DNA of 45,475 bases. Origin: JBNRMW01 sp050309795 (lineage in GTDB: Bacteria > Bacillota_I > Bacilli_A > Erysipelotrichales > Erysipelotrichaceae). The stretch spans positions 1-45,475 of the forward strand of contig JBNRMW010000020.1 of assembly GCA_050309795.1 (NCBI GenBank). Direction: 5' to 3'. A program made the translations under genes and the position numbers. Shown here one piece after another: positions 17,211 to 26,613 of the stretch. A model generated the notes under the pieces. That model searched no databases and had not been told where the DNA came from. It saw only the letters and a list, made by a program, of their open reading frames with translations. The stretch's first letter is position 1. The number at the start of each line of letters is the position of its first letter.

Positions 17211-18044
17211 ATGATAAGAATAATTGTCGATTCTTCAACACTCTATACGGTTGAAGAAGGAGAAAAACTAAATATTGATGTTGTGCCATTATCGGTCACC
17301 ATCAACAACCACACCTATCGTGAATATGAAGAGATTAATGCTGAAAAATTTTATCAGCTCATCAAACAAGGTCATATTCCAACGTCATCCCAGCCACCTA
17401 TTGGCGATTTTGTCGAATTGTTTGAAAAATATAAAGACGATCAAATACTTGTCATTTCAATGGCGGATGGATTATCAGGAACCTATCAATCGGTCGTTGG
17501 AGCTCAACAAATATCCGGTCAAGATAATATAGTAGTTATTAATTCAAAAACTCTATGTATTCCTCATCGAATCATGGTAAACGATGCTATTAAAATGCGT
17601 GACGAAGGACATTCATTTGAAGAGATTGTCGAAATGGTTCAGGAAAAGGTCAAAACGACCGAAAGCTTTCTATTGCCGCAAGATTTTGATTTCTTAAAAA
17701 GAGGCGGGCGCTTAACGACAGTAGCCGCAACTTTAAGTGGATTGTTAAAGTTACAACCCGTTGTGATGCAGACGCCGGATGGCATGCGGTTGGACCGATT
17801 TACAGTTGGACGAAATTTCAACAGTGCCGTCAAAAAAGTTTTAAATCATTTTAGTGAACGAGGAATTGATAAACGCTATCATTTCTGTGTTAGCCATGCC
17901 TTTGTTCCACAACAAGCTCAAAAAGTGGCAGAGATGATAAAAGAACGATTTAATGTCGCTAAAGTAGAAATTGAAGAGTTGTCCTGCGCCTTTATAACCC
18001 AAGGCGGTCCGCTTTGCTTGGCTATTCAGGTCATCGCTAAATAA
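17211..18044 (+). CDS. DegV family fatty-acid-binding protein (FakB-like)
   Basis: DegV/FakB proteins bind a fatty acid and present it to the FakA kinase for phosphorylation, feeding exogenous fatty acids into phospholipids. The 277-residue protein has the N-terminal IIVDSSTLYTVEE strand-turn, the acyl-pocket motif PTSSQPPIGDF near 61-71, and SMADGLSGTYQS near 89-100. It also has DFLKRGGRL near 164-172, a block conserved across the family, and a second lobe ending in ITQGGPLCLAIQ. GGAGG lies 5 bases before the ATG. It is a monocistronic unit closed by a terminator. No fakA is adjacent, as is usual for this family. Confidence 0.9.
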   Translation: MIRIIVDSSTLYTVEEGEKLNIDVVPLSVTINNHTYREYEEINAEKFYQLIKQGHIPTSSQPPIGDFVELFEKYKDDQILVISMADGLSGTYQSVVGAQQISGQDNIVVINSKTLCIPHRIMVNDAIKMRDEGHSFEEIVEMVQEKVKTTESFLLPQDFDFLKRGGRLTTVAATLSGLLKLQPVVMQTPDGMRLDRFTVGRNFNSAVKKVLNHFSERGIDKRYHFCVSHAFVPQQAQKVAEMIKERFNVAKVEIEELSCAFITQGGPLCLAIQVIAK

Positions 18045-18060
18045 TTTAGATGAGTCTTAT

Positions 18061-18092
18061 AAAAAAACCTTTGGAAATCAAAGGTTTTTTTA
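18061..18092 (+). terminator. Intrinsic terminator after the DegV-family gene
   Basis: Stem AAAAAAACCTTTG / CAAAGGTTTTTTT with loop GAAAT, 17 bases after the stop codon. Confidence 0.92.
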
Positions 18093-18184
18093 ATGCGACC
18101 AATTCCTTAAATCATGGAAAGGTCAAATTCAGCATAATAAGATGATGTATAGAGTATGTTATAATTAAAACGAAAGGAGGAGTC

Positions 18185-18460
18185 ATGATGACTAAAATTA
18201 AACCACAAAAGGTCCGAGTCATTGACCGCACCGAACACCAAAGCCTAGAAGATTTTGCGAATACCTTAGAAAGTATCGCCACAAAAATAAAAAATGATGG
18301 CAAATTCTTAATCGTGGAAGGGGAAAAAGTCACCGATGTAATACCCGGAAGCCAACTGAAAGTCGAATATAAATATTCAACAAAAGCTAAAAAACATAAA
18401 TTTGAAATTGAATTTAAATGGCTTGAAGGTGATTCTGGCAAATTGATGATCATTGAATAG
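18185..18460 (+). CDS. Amphi-Trp domain-containing protein
   Basis: A small 91-residue protein: an N-terminal alpha-helical half (SLEDFANTLESIATKI near 20-35) followed by beta strands ending KHKFEIEFKWLEGD. This matches the amphi-Trp domain, a short conserved domain named for a terminal tryptophan in an amphipathic strand. Its molecular role is unknown. Two start codons are possible (18185 and 18188); GAAAGGAGG lies about 8 bases upstream. TATAAT near 18160-18165 fits a -10 element. The DUF503 gene follows in the same direction about 65 bases later. Confidence 0.75.
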   Translation: MMTKIKPQKVRVIDRTEHQSLEDFANTLESIATKIKNDGKFLIVEGEKVTDVIPGSQLKVEYKYSTKAKKHKFEIEFKWLEGDSGKLMIIE

Positions 18461-18525
18461 GTAGTTCAATAACGAGGGCATTGACTGATATAGTTAATGC
18501 CCACTTATTTAGAAAGGACTTATAT

Positions 18526-18855
18526 ATGTACATTCTCAGCGCGAAGCTAACGTTTAATATCAGTCAGGCTCAATCTCTCAAAGAGAAACGATCCATACTA
18601 AAAAGCTTGATAGACAAAACGCGGCATCGGTACAATCTAGCGATTGGCGAAGTTGACACCCAGGCCCACCATCAAATCATGACCTTGGGGATTGCGCTTG
18701 TTTCGCAGCAGTATAGCTCCGGCCGAAACCGTTTAGAGCGCATTATTGAATATATGCAACAATTGGTTGACGGTGAATTAGTGGAGGTTCTCTACAATGA
18801 AACCAATATTAATGACCAGGACTATGAAGGATTTGATGGATTTGATGCATCATAA
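18526..18855 (+). CDS. DUF503 family protein (YlxP-like)
   Basis: A 109-residue protein beginning MYILSAKLTFNISQAQSLK followed by EKRSILKSLIDKTRHRYN. This is the DUF503 pattern, where a beta strand is followed by a conserved 'SLKEKRxxLKxLxxkxrxkyN' helix; B. subtilis YlxP beside rbfA belongs here. The function is not established. I chose ATG 18526, with AGAAAGGA upstream, rather than the TTG at 18481 because the family begins with the MYI.. strand. The C-terminus is acidic (DQDYEGFDGFDAS). It does not sit in the usual nusA-infB-rbfA context here. Confidence 0.8.
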   Translation: MYILSAKLTFNISQAQSLKEKRSILKSLIDKTRHRYNLAIGEVDTQAHHQIMTLGIALVSQQYSSGRNRLERIIEYMQQLVDGELVEVLYNETNINDQDYEGFDGFDAS

Positions 18856-18904
18856 GAAGATGTAATTAATAGCTATGTTACACTAAGCAAGAGGAGGATT
18901 AGAT

Positions 18905-19711
18905 ATGAAACAAGTATTACTAAGTAGTCAACATTACATCGATTTAATTGGAAGCGGAACAAACACTTTCGGTAAAGAAGGTGGACAGTATATGGCGGAA
19001 ATTAACATGGATACGAGCGAATTAAATACAGCAATCGAGGCGGGTTATCGCCATTTTGACACAGCAGTATCTTATCGAAACGAGTCTGTCGTGGGCAAAG
19101 CGATTAAAGAGTCGGGGATCGGCCGTGATGAATTTTTCATAACATCAAAAATTCCAACCAAACCAAATTATGTCGAAAGCACGGAAACCATCCAAAAGAC
19201 CATTGATGAGAGTCTAAAAAACCTCGGTACCAATTATATTGATCTCTATTTAATCCATCATCCAACGGACAACGAAACGAACCTAAAAGTTTGGAAGGTT
19301 TTAGAAAAAAACCATGAAGCTGGTCACCTAAAATCGATTGGTGTGTCGAACTTCGATCAAACTCAATTAGAATATATTATGGACCATACAAAGGTTCCAA
19401 TAGCAGTCAATCAAATTGAGTCGCATCCTGGAAAATGGCAAGATGAGCTCATTACCTTTTGCCAAAATCAAGGCATAGTGGTTGAAGCGTGGGGTCCATT
19501 AACCCGAGTAAGCGATGAAGCCAAGACAAAATTAACTGAAATTGGAGCCAATTACCAAAAAACATGGGCACAAGTTATTTTAAATTATCAAGTGAGCCGA
19601 CAAGTTGTTGTTATTCCTAAGTCGCACAATGCACAGCATCAAAAAGATAATCTCGATGTCTTTGATTTCCAGCTCGCACTAGAAGAAAGAGAACTAATTC
19701 GTACATTATAA
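18905..19711 (+). CDS. Aldo/keto reductase
   Basis: A 268-residue NAD(P)H-dependent TIM-barrel oxidoreductase that reduces aldehydes or ketones. The catalytic tetrad is visible as D52 and Y57 (HFDTAVSYRNE), K82 (ITSKIPTK) and H118 (LYLIHHP). The cofactor-binding segments SIGVSNFD and VVVIPKS are present near 145 and 235. The family includes 2,5-diketo-gluconate reductase and methylglyoxal reductase (YvgN/YtbE) types; the substrate is not readable. AGAGGAGG precedes the ATG. A terminator overlaps the stop codon, so it is a single-gene unit or the end of one. Confidence 0.92.
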   Translation: MKQVLLSSQHYIDLIGSGTNTFGKEGGQYMAEINMDTSELNTAIEAGYRHFDTAVSYRNESVVGKAIKESGIGRDEFFITSKIPTKPNYVESTETIQKTIDESLKNLGTNYIDLYLIHHPTDNETNLKVWKVLEKNHEAGHLKSIGVSNFDQTQLEYIMDHTKVPIAVNQIESHPGKWQDELITFCQNQGIVVEAWGPLTRVSDEAKTKLTEIGANYQKTWAQVILNYQVSRQVVVIPKSHNAQHQKDNLDVFDFQLALEERELIRTL

Positions 19712-19736
19712 AGGCTCCGTCATGGGAGCTTTTTTA
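19710..19736 (+). terminator. Intrinsic terminator after the aldo/keto reductase
   Basis: Stem AAAGGCTCC / GGAGCTTTT (one G-T pair) with loop GTCATG and a T-run; it begins within the TAA stop codon. Confidence 0.8.
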
Positions 19737-19813
19737 ATTATTGTGAATCGAACCCAAGACAAATTGTGTCCAAATAGGATATGATTAAGTCAAATATAAA
19801 AGGAGAAAATCTA

Positions 19814-20995
19814 ATGTTAAAGGACAAACTATTTTCACTATTAGAATCGAAAGAAGACGAGATGATTACTCATCGTCGGTATTTACACCAACACCCAGAA
19901 TTATCTTTTTATGAAGAAAAAACTAGCCAGTATATTTTAGATTTTTATCGGGACAAACCAGTAGAGGTTCAAGCGAATGTGGGCGGTTATGGCATTAAAG
20001 TCACCATCGATAGTGGCAAACCCGGAAAAACCATTGGTTTAAGAGCGGATTTTGATGCGTTACCGATCCAAGAAGAAACGGGCTTACCTTTTGCTTCTGT
20101 TAACCCTGGCGTCATGCATGCTTGTGGACACGATGCCCATACGGCTTATTTAATGGTCTTAGCGGATTGTTTAATACAATTAAAACAGGAACTGGTCGGT
20201 AAAGTAGTCATCATCCATCAACCTGCCGAAGAGGTCCCACCTGGAGGAGCACAAGCAATGATTAAAGATGGCGTTCTTGACGGTATTGATCATGTCTTTG
20301 GTATTCACGTCAGTGGCCAAGTCCCTGTTGGGATTGTTTCCTACCATTCTGGACCAACGCAGGCGGCTCGTGCTAAATTTAGCATTCATGTTCAAGGGAA
20401 GGGTGGTCATGGAGCATACCCCCACGAAACCCATGATTCGATATTAGCGGCGAGTCAATTAGTTGTAAGCTTACAATCTATTGTCAGTCGTCGCCTTGAT
20501 CCGCGAGAAACCACCGTTATCACAATCGGTTCATTCGACGGCAAAGGACAGTTTAATATTATCAAGGATTCGGTGACCTTAGAGGGCGATGTTCGCTACT
20601 TTACCGATGAAACAACGGCACTTGTTGAAAAAGAAATGCAAGCACTGTGTGAGGGCATCGGAGCAATGTTTCATTGTGAAGTTACACTAGACTATAATAA
20701 CGACTATCCAGCACTCATCAACGATCCGGAAATGACTAAATTAGTAGTGGACACATTGACCGAAGCAAATCTACCTGAAATTACCGAAATCGTTGATGGT
20801 GGGACAATGACCGCAGGTGAAGATTTTGCATATTTCAGTCAACAACGACCGTCTGCTTATTTCTATATTGGTGCGAAACCAGAGCATAGTGACTTTCCGC
20901 ATCATCATCCTAAGTTTGATGTGAATGAAAAAGCACTACTGCTTTCGGCTAAAGCCGTTGGTATAGTGACGTTAAGAGTGCTAGGCTTAGAGTAA
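19814..20995 (+). CDS. M20 family amidohydrolase/metallopeptidase
   Basis: A 393-residue di-metal amidohydrolase of the hippurate/IAA-amino-acid hydrolase type (M20D), which cleaves N-acyl amino acids or related amides. Metal and catalytic motifs are LRADFDALP, MHACGHDAH and IHQPAEE, then the dimerisation insert with GKGGHGAYPHE and the last metal ligand in FPHHHPKFD. GGTMTAGEDFA is also conserved. I chose ATG 19814, which has AAAGGAGA about 8 bases upstream, over the ATG at 19781. It starts a cluster with a membrane protein and a second M20 gene. Confidence 0.9.
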   Translation: MLKDKLFSLLESKEDEMITHRRYLHQHPELSFYEEKTSQYILDFYRDKPVEVQANVGGYGIKVTIDSGKPGKTIGLRADFDALPIQEETGLPFASVNPGVMHACGHDAHTAYLMVLADCLIQLKQELVGKVVIIHQPAEEVPPGGAQAMIKDGVLDGIDHVFGIHVSGQVPVGIVSYHSGPTQAARAKFSIHVQGKGGHGAYPHETHDSILAASQLVVSLQSIVSRRLDPRETTVITIGSFDGKGQFNIIKDSVTLEGDVRYFTDETTALVEKEMQALCEGIGAMFHCEVTLDYNNDYPALINDPEMTKLVVDTLTEANLPEITEIVDGGTMTAGEDFAYFSQQRPSAYFYIGAKPEHSDFPHHHPKFDVNEKALLLSAKAVGIVTLRVLGLE

Positions 20996-21137
20996 TTGGT
21001 CGACAAAATTGAAAAAATAACTTGGTGACATTCCTTCATTTTCATTGCTTACATTAATTTACGAAAATAATGTCATATTGTTTCATTGTCGCGAGAACGT
21101 ACGCTTGCTACAAGGGTTGTAAAGGGAGAGTAAAGTT

Positions 21138-22334
21138 ATGCAACCAATTTTGTCTTTAGCATTTGTGCTAGGAACACTCGCTGTTGGCGATGTTATCGCG
21201 GTTAAAACCAAGAGTATTGTGTCGTCGATGTTTACCTGCTCGGTTATTTTTATTGTAGGTTTTTGATTAAAAGTCCCTCAAACCTTATTTTTCGATGCTC
21301 AGTTACTAGGCATTGGTTCGTTGTTGATTACGATGTTGTTGGTCCATATGGGTACAATGATGAGTCTTCGAACCTTAGCCCAACAATATAAAACCGTTTT
21401 AATTGTGGTTGCTGCCATCGTTGGTATTGCGCTAACTGTTTTAGGCATTGGTCAATTTATAATGGGACGAAACGTTTCGTTAGTAGCCGCTCCGGTCATT
21501 TCTGGTGGCGTGATCGCAGCCTTAAAGATGCAAGAATCAATGATAGCTAGTGGTGTTACCAATGCCGAATCATTAGCCGTATTTGCGACAGTTTTAATGG
21601 TGATGGAAGGTTTTGTAGGCTATCCGATTGCCTCTATATGTTTAAAAAAGGAAGCCAAGCGTGTTAAAAAAGAAATTCGTGAAAATAAAATAGACGTGAC
21701 AAAAGTCACTGAAAATAAACCACAACCTCCAGTAAAAACTAAAAGATTTCAAATAGCAGATAAATATTTGTCGGAAAATTTCTATTTAGCAAAATGTGCT
21801 TTTATGGCCATGGCTGCAACGGGTACTTCATTGGGGAATCAAAAACTAACCGGTGTCAATATCATTGATAAAAATATTATGTCGCTTATATTTGGTATTA
21901 TTTTTCATGAAATCGGATTTTTAGATTCGGGTATTTTAAAGAAAGCAAGTTCCGATGGTCTAGCAATGGCCGCGTTAATGGCAGTAGTTTTCTTTAGTTT
22001 AACCAATGCTACCCCACAATTATTACTCGAAATATTGCCTTTAATTTTAATCGCTCAAGTCTTAGGTGTAATTGGCTACATTGTCTTTGGGGTTATTGTG
22101 GGTAAACTCTTAAAGGTTTCGCCATGGTTAAGCATTGCGATTGGCTCAACCTGTAATTATGGTTTTCCAGGGACCTATGTTATTTCAAACGAAGTCGCTC
22201 GTGCTGAAGGGGATACGCCTCAAGAACAACAAGACATACTCGATGCTATTTTACCAAAAATGTTGGTCGCTGGTTTTGTGACCGTTTCTATTGCCTTCGT
22301 CTTTTTAGCGGGGATTTTTGCAACATTAATTTAG
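21138..22334 (+). pseudogene. Polytopic membrane transporter-like protein interrupted by TGA
   Basis: From ATG 21138 (GGGAGAG upstream) the frame gives MQPILSLAFVLGTLAVGDVI and SSMFTCSVIFIVGF, then TGA at 21264-21266. It continues in frame LKVPQTLFFDAQLLGIG through to 22334. With the stop read as Trp the protein would be 398 residues with about ten membrane helices and a basic cytoplasmic loop (ICLKKEAKRVKKEIRE). The later part has GTSLGNQ, GFLDSGIL and YGFPGTYVISNEVARAEG. The pattern resembles glutamate/anion symporter-like families (GltS-type), but I cannot assign one. An internal start at 21321 would lose the first two helices. Neighbours are M20 hydrolases on both sides, suggesting uptake or export of their substrate or product. 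Confidence 0.7.
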
Positions 22335-22343
22335 AAGGAGTAC

Positions 22344-23525
22344 ATGTTATTTATGAATAAAGTTATGCAATTAGCAAAAAAATTTGAACCATGGACGATC
22401 GAAACTAGAAGATATTTTCATCGTCATCCGGAAATAAGTATGCAGGAGTATGAAACCACGAAAAAAATTGCTGAAATATTGGAAGAATTAGGCGTTGAAT
22501 ACGAAACTTTTAAAGACTGTCCCGGAGTTATTGCCAAAATTGTGGGTAAACAGCCTGGAAAAACCGTGGCCTTACGGGCGGATATTGATGCATTAAGTAT
22601 TTATCAAATGAATGAGGTGCCCTACAAATCCACCATCGATGGGGTGATGCATGCTTGTGGACATGATGCGCATATTGCCATGAACCTTACAGCAGTCAAG
22701 ATTTTAAAGAAATTTAAAGACGTGTTGAAAGGAACCGTATACTTTCTATTTCAACCAGCGGAAGAAACCGCAGAGGGTGCTAAATTGTTTATGCAACAAG
22801 GAAACTGGTATCAAGAAGTGGATAATATTTTTGGAATTCATATATGGTCAAACATGGACACTGGAACCGTTTCCGTTGAAGCTGGTCCGAGAATGGCCGC
22901 TGCCGATTGGTTTAAAATAAAAGTCCTTGGAGCTTCTGGACATGGGGCTCAGCCCGAACAAACCATCGATGCGACCGTCGTATCAGCGGCGATTGTTATG
23001 AATCTACAAACCTTAGTTTCAAGGGAATTTAGTCCCCACGATCCACTCGTGGTTACTGTTGGTAAACTCCATAGCGGTTCACGCTTTAACGTCATTTCCG
23101 GCGAAGCAAGACTCGAAGGCACCTGTCGTTATTTTTCAACAGACATCCAAAAGAAAATAGCGGAAACCTTAACTCGTGTCGTCAAAGAAACCGCAAGCGC
23201 TTTTCGTGCAGAAGCAAAAGTCGAATATTTTCATGCGACAGTTCCACTAGCGAATGAAGAGGCCTCAAGTTCCATCGCCCAACAGGCAGTGCTTAAGACT
23301 ATGGGTGACCAAGCCCTACAGTTGTTTCCAGCGACGATGGGTGGTGAGGACTTTTCATTTTATCTAGAAAATAAACCAGGGTGTTTTGCTTTTGTTGGTT
23401 CCAGAAATGTGGAATTAAAAGCGGATTTCCCTCATCATCACGAATGTTTTGACGTTGATGAGGCAGCTCTAAAAAATGGCGCCGCACTCTATGCCCAATA
23501 TGCCTTAGATTTCTTGGCAAAATAG
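22344..23525 (+). CDS. M20 family amidohydrolase/metallopeptidase (second copy)
   Basis: A 393-residue paralogue of the enzyme at 19814. It has LRADIDALS, MHACGHDAHIAM and LFQPAEETAEGA, the lid insert GASGHGAQPEQ, GGEDFSFYLENKPG and the last ligand region DFPHHHECFDVDE. It belongs to the amidohydrolase (M20D) branch, which includes N-acetyl-L-amino-acid and N-acyl-aromatic-amino-acid hydrolases. AAGGAG lies 6-8 bases before the ATG at 22344; an in-frame ATG at 22353 is an alternative. It follows the transporter pseudogene by 9 bases and is closed by a terminator. Confidence 0.9.
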   Translation: MLFMNKVMQLAKKFEPWTIETRRYFHRHPEISMQEYETTKKIAEILEELGVEYETFKDCPGVIAKIVGKQPGKTVALRADIDALSIYQMNEVPYKSTIDGVMHACGHDAHIAMNLTAVKILKKFKDVLKGTVYFLFQPAEETAEGAKLFMQQGNWYQEVDNIFGIHIWSNMDTGTVSVEAGPRMAAADWFKIKVLGASGHGAQPEQTIDATVVSAAIVMNLQTLVSREFSPHDPLVVTVGKLHSGSRFNVISGEARLEGTCRYFSTDIQKKIAETLTRVVKETASAFRAEAKVEYFHATVPLANEEASSSIAQQAVLKTMGDQALQLFPATMGGEDFSFYLENKPGCFAFVGSRNVELKADFPHHHECFDVDEAALKNGAALYAQYALDFLAK

Positions 23526-23535
23526 TAGTATTTCC

Positions 23536-23577
23536 AAATCTCTCTAAAAATCCACCATCGTGACGGAGAGATTTTTT
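23536..23577 (+). terminator. Probable intrinsic terminator of the M20 cluster
   Basis: Stem AAATCTCTC / GAGAGATTT with a long (21-base) loop, followed by T6. Confidence 0.65.
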
Positions 23578-23673
23578 AATGTAAAAGATGTACTATATGG
23601 TAATTCGCCAATTTGTAACAATTCTACATAAAACCACCAAACAAACTGTGTATAATGAGTTCGTGAGGTCTTT

Positions 23674-24398
23674 ATGAAAAAACATCTATATATCCTAATG
23701 CTCTTGCTACTTACAAGTTGTTATCAACCAACTGAAACAACGGATTTACAACAACTAGATTTTGAGCAAGCGCTTGATTCAGATACCATCAAACTTAATC
23801 TATACAATCTATACGCAAACCATCCTGAAAGAAATACGATTACCATCATCCCAGCCGATGACCTAAAGGTTGAAGCTACGGTAAATCAAGCATTAATCGA
23901 TGCGAATTTTTAAATCAAGTATGATGAACAAGAATTAATTATTAAAACCGATAAACAGCGTTTTTTTCCAATTTCTATTTAGATCTAACGATTTATGCTC
24001 CGATTGATCGCATAGAAATTAAAGGTGCTTTTGAGATTGTTTATAATGGACCAGTTGGTGAAAAATTAACAGTGGACATTGAAGGGGCAGCAAATCTGCA
24101 GATTGAAAACATCACCCAACAACACGTCGAGGTCCACTTAGCAGGGGCTGGTAAATTTACCTTAGCGGGGACTACGGATTATTTCCGTGGATCGATTGAA
24201 GGGGCTGGAGAAATTGATGCTTTCGAGTTGTTGGCTACGGTTGGAAATCTTCAAATCGATGGTGCTGGTCAAATATCTGCCCATCTTTCCAATCAACTTC
24301 AGGCCACAATAAATGGGCTCGGTAGCATTCAATATAAAGGCAAACCGGTGGTACAACAAGAGATTAACGGTCTGGGGACTATTGAGCCCATAGAGTAA
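23674..24398 (+). pseudogene. DUF2807 (GIN-domain) lipoprotein, broken by a stop and a frameshift
   Basis: The gene opens with a lipoprotein signal peptide MKKHLYILMLLLLTSC (lipid-modified C16). It then encodes a beta-rich domain typical of DUF2807: repeated strand-turn units with GAANLQIENI, GAGKFTLAG, GAGEIDAF, GAGQISAHL and a final NGLGTIEPIE. Two lesions are present. TAA at 23911-23913 falls between ANF and IKYDEQELIIKTD. One base is missing from the T7 run at 23961-23967, after which the frame changes to the one giving SNFYLDLTIYAPIDRIEIKG. The repaired protein would be about 241 residues and surface-anchored. TATAAT at 23651-23656 fits its -10. The terminator at 24420 closes the unit. 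Confidence 0.78.
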
Positions 24399-24419
24399 AT
24401 CATTGAATCCTATATTAAT

Positions 24420-24445
24420 AACCCTTTGTGATGAAGGGTTTTTTT
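24420..24445 (+). terminator. Intrinsic terminator after the DUF2807 pseudogene
   Basis: Stem AACCCTT / AAGGGTT with loop TGTGATG and a T-run, 22 bases after the stop. Confidence 0.8.
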
Positions 24446-24515
24446 GAGCACATTGCTAGATAATATTACGAAACCGAAATATAATAAGCTCGTTCGAATT
24501 GAAAGGAGTTTAGCG

Positions 24516-25619
24516 ATGTTAAAAACTAAAGGTATCCATCATCTATCTTCGACGGTAGGCCATGCTCAAAGAAATGTCGATTTTTATGCTAGTGTCTTGG
24601 GCTTAAGGCTTGTGAAGCAAACCTTGAATTACGATGATAAAGATACCTATCATTTATATTATGGAAACCATGATGCCAGCACAAACCTTATAACTACTTT
24701 TCCTTGGGTTGATGGGCGTCCGGGCGAGATTAAGGGGGGACAAGTCACCGTCGCAAGTTACGCGATCAAACCCAATACAATGAACTTTTGGCGTGATCGT
24801 TTACATCAGTTTGGTATAAAAACCTATGAATTTACAGCATTCAATAAAAAACGTCTCGGATTTAACGATCCGGATGGACTCCAACTAGAATTGCTTGAAG
24901 TGTCTAGTGCTCCAAAAAATAGTTGGGCATACAATGGAATCAGTCAACAACAGACTATTTCTGGTATCGATCGTGCTGTTTTATCATCGACCGATCCTCA
25001 AGAGACCTTAAAGGTTCTCACGAAAATCCTTGGGTATCAACGGATTAATCAGGACGATGAGTCCTATTTATTAAAAATACATGAGCAACTAGGCGGTCAT
25101 TTAGAACTATCTAAACACGCCACACAACGGGGTAAAATGGGTGTAGGTGTTGTACATCATATTGCCTTCATGGTTGATGACCAAGATATAGAGGGATGGC
25201 TAACCCAACTCAAACAAGCCGGACTTTCACCAACCTAAATCAAAGATAGAAAATATTTTAAATCGATCTATTTTCGTGAAAAAGGGGGGATTCTCATTGA
25301 ATTAGCAACCCAAGGTCCGGGAATGAGTGTCGATGAACCACTCGAATTATTAGGAAATCAATTAATTATTCCAGAACATTTTATTGGAGAAGAACAAGAA
25401 ATTGTTGCTGAGTTGATGCCTATTACCGTTCGAGAGATTAATAAATTGGAAGGGTACGGTTATCGAAATCGGTCGGAATACGAGTCTTTAAAACGGAAAG
25501 ACGAAATAAAAGATAAAATTTGCCAACTCAAGAAAAAGGAGAACTTAACTCTTGAAGACCAAGCCCAAATAGAACAATTAAAGAAACAATATTTAAAACA
25601 AGGAGCAAACCATGAATAA
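24516..25619 (+). pseudogene. Ring-cleaving dioxygenase/glyoxalase (VOC), interrupted by TAA
   Basis: From ATG 24516 (GAAAGGAG 8 bases upstream) the frame encodes MLKTKGIHHLSSTVGHAQRN, a VOC-fold metal-binding start. It then has FYASVLGLRLVKQTLNYDD, FNDPDGLQLELLE, and a second VOC module with GVVHHIAFMVDD. TAA occurs at 25236-25238 after GLSPT. The same frame then continues IKDRKYFKSIYFREKGGIL to 25619, supplying the last metal-ligand strand (GGILIELATQGPGM) and a charged C-terminal extension. The full product would be 367 residues, like MhqO/MhqA-type dioxygenases. Metal ligands come from both modules, so truncation should inactivate it. The end overlaps the next VOC gene by 8 bases. Confidence 0.82.
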
Positions 25620-26613
25620 TCTAAAACCATTAAAAGGCATCCATCATGTCACCGCCATTACGTCGAGTGCGCCTAAAATCTATGATTTTTACACCAACAT
25701 CTTGGGTATGCGTTTAGTGAAGAAAAATGTGAATCAAGACGATTTAACAACGTATCATCTCTTTTTTGCGGATGATCGAGGGAATCCCGGAACCGATATG
25801 ACCTTTTTTGATTTTAAAGGTATTAGTGCCCACCAAAAGGGAACCAACGATATCTCGAGAACTTCATTTCGGGTACCAAGCGATGAAGCCCTCCACTATT
25901 GGCTTAAGCGATTCAATCACTACCAAGTAAACCACCAAGGCCTGATGGAACAGTTTGACCGAAAAGTTATCTATTTTGAGGACTTTGATAAGCAACAATA
26001 TGCGCTCTTTTCCGATGAAAATAATGTAGGAATTGAATCGGGAGAACCTTGGTACAAAGGGCCCGTACCAAATGAATATGCGATTACCGGATTAGGTCCG
26101 ATTTTTCTCCGCGTTCAATCGCTCGAATTAATGGAAGAAGTCTTAACAAAAATCTTAGGTATGACTAAAAAGTCAAATGAAGAAATGTTTTATCTATATG
26201 AAATGGGGGCAGGTGGCAATGGGGCAGCCGTCATCGTTGAGCACAACAAAATAATGCCGACAGCCCGACAAGGCTATGGAGGGGTGCATCATGTGGCTTT
26301 TCGCGTAGAAGATAACGAGCATCTGTATCAGTGGATTAACTACTTTAATCAACACGGATTAGGGAATTCTGGTTATGTGGATCGATTTTATTTTGCTTCC
26401 AACTATATTCGACTGTACCCAAATATTTTATTTGAATTAGCAACGGATGGTCCAGGATTCATCGACGACCAAGAAGGGTATGAGATCTTAGGTGAAACCC
26501 TAACTTTGCCTCCACATTTACGCCATCGACGCGAATTTGTTGAACGACATCTTCCACCGTTTGATACGGTTCGAAGCACCAAGACCTTTGAGAAGGAATA
26601 TTTCGACGAATGA
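25612..26613 (+). CDS. Ring-cleaving dioxygenase/glyoxalase family (MhqO-like)
   Basis: An intact 333-residue two-module VOC protein. Module 1 has KGIHHVTAITSSAPKI, FYTNILGMRLVKKNVNQDD and DMTFFDF; module 2 has GGVHHVAFRVEDNEH and NILFELATDGPGF. The metal-binding His/His/Glu pattern of extradiol-type dioxygenases (family of B. subtilis MhqO/MhqE) is present. These enzymes are linked to detoxification of hydroquinones and quinones. AAGGAG sits 6-7 bases before the ATG. It is the paralogue of the preceding broken gene and shares a 4-base overlap with the MarR gene that follows, so the mhq-like operon order is dioxygenase, dioxygenase, marR, esterase, flavin reductase. Confidence 0.87.
   Translation: MNNLKPLKGIHHVTAITSSAPKIYDFYTNILGMRLVKKNVNQDDLTTYHLFFADDRGNPGTDMTFFDFKGISAHQKGTNDISRTSFRVPSDEALHYWLKRFNHYQVNHQGLMEQFDRKVIYFEDFDKQQYALFSDENNVGIESGEPWYKGPVPNEYAITGLGPIFLRVQSLELMEEVLTKILGMTKKSNEEMFYLYEMGAGGNGAAVIVEHNKIMPTARQGYGGVHHVAFRVEDNEHLYQWINYFNQHGLGNSGYVDRFYFASNYIRLYPNILFELATDGPGFIDDQEGYEILGETLTLPPHLRHRREFVERHLPPFDTVRSTKTFEKEYFDE

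Noticed and set aside
18112..18453. Minus-strand 113-codon frame over the amphi-Trp gene
   Set aside because: It is antisense to a recognised domain with a good ribosome-binding site on the plus strand, and no motif is visible on the minus strand.
21264..21266. TGA read as tryptophan (alternative genetic code)
   Set aside because: TGA is used as a genuine stop elsewhere, for example at the end of the first ABC ATPase gene and at the extended reductase end, and intact proteins use TGG for Trp throughout.
21264..21266. TGA as selenocysteine
   Set aside because: The position fits Trp in a membrane helix, there is no redox motif, and no SECIS-like hairpin directly follows.
25236..25238. Programmed reassignment of TAA to glutamine
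   Set aside because: TAA also ends many intact genes at the expected family length, with a ribosome-binding site for the next gene or a terminator following, so global reassignment is excluded.
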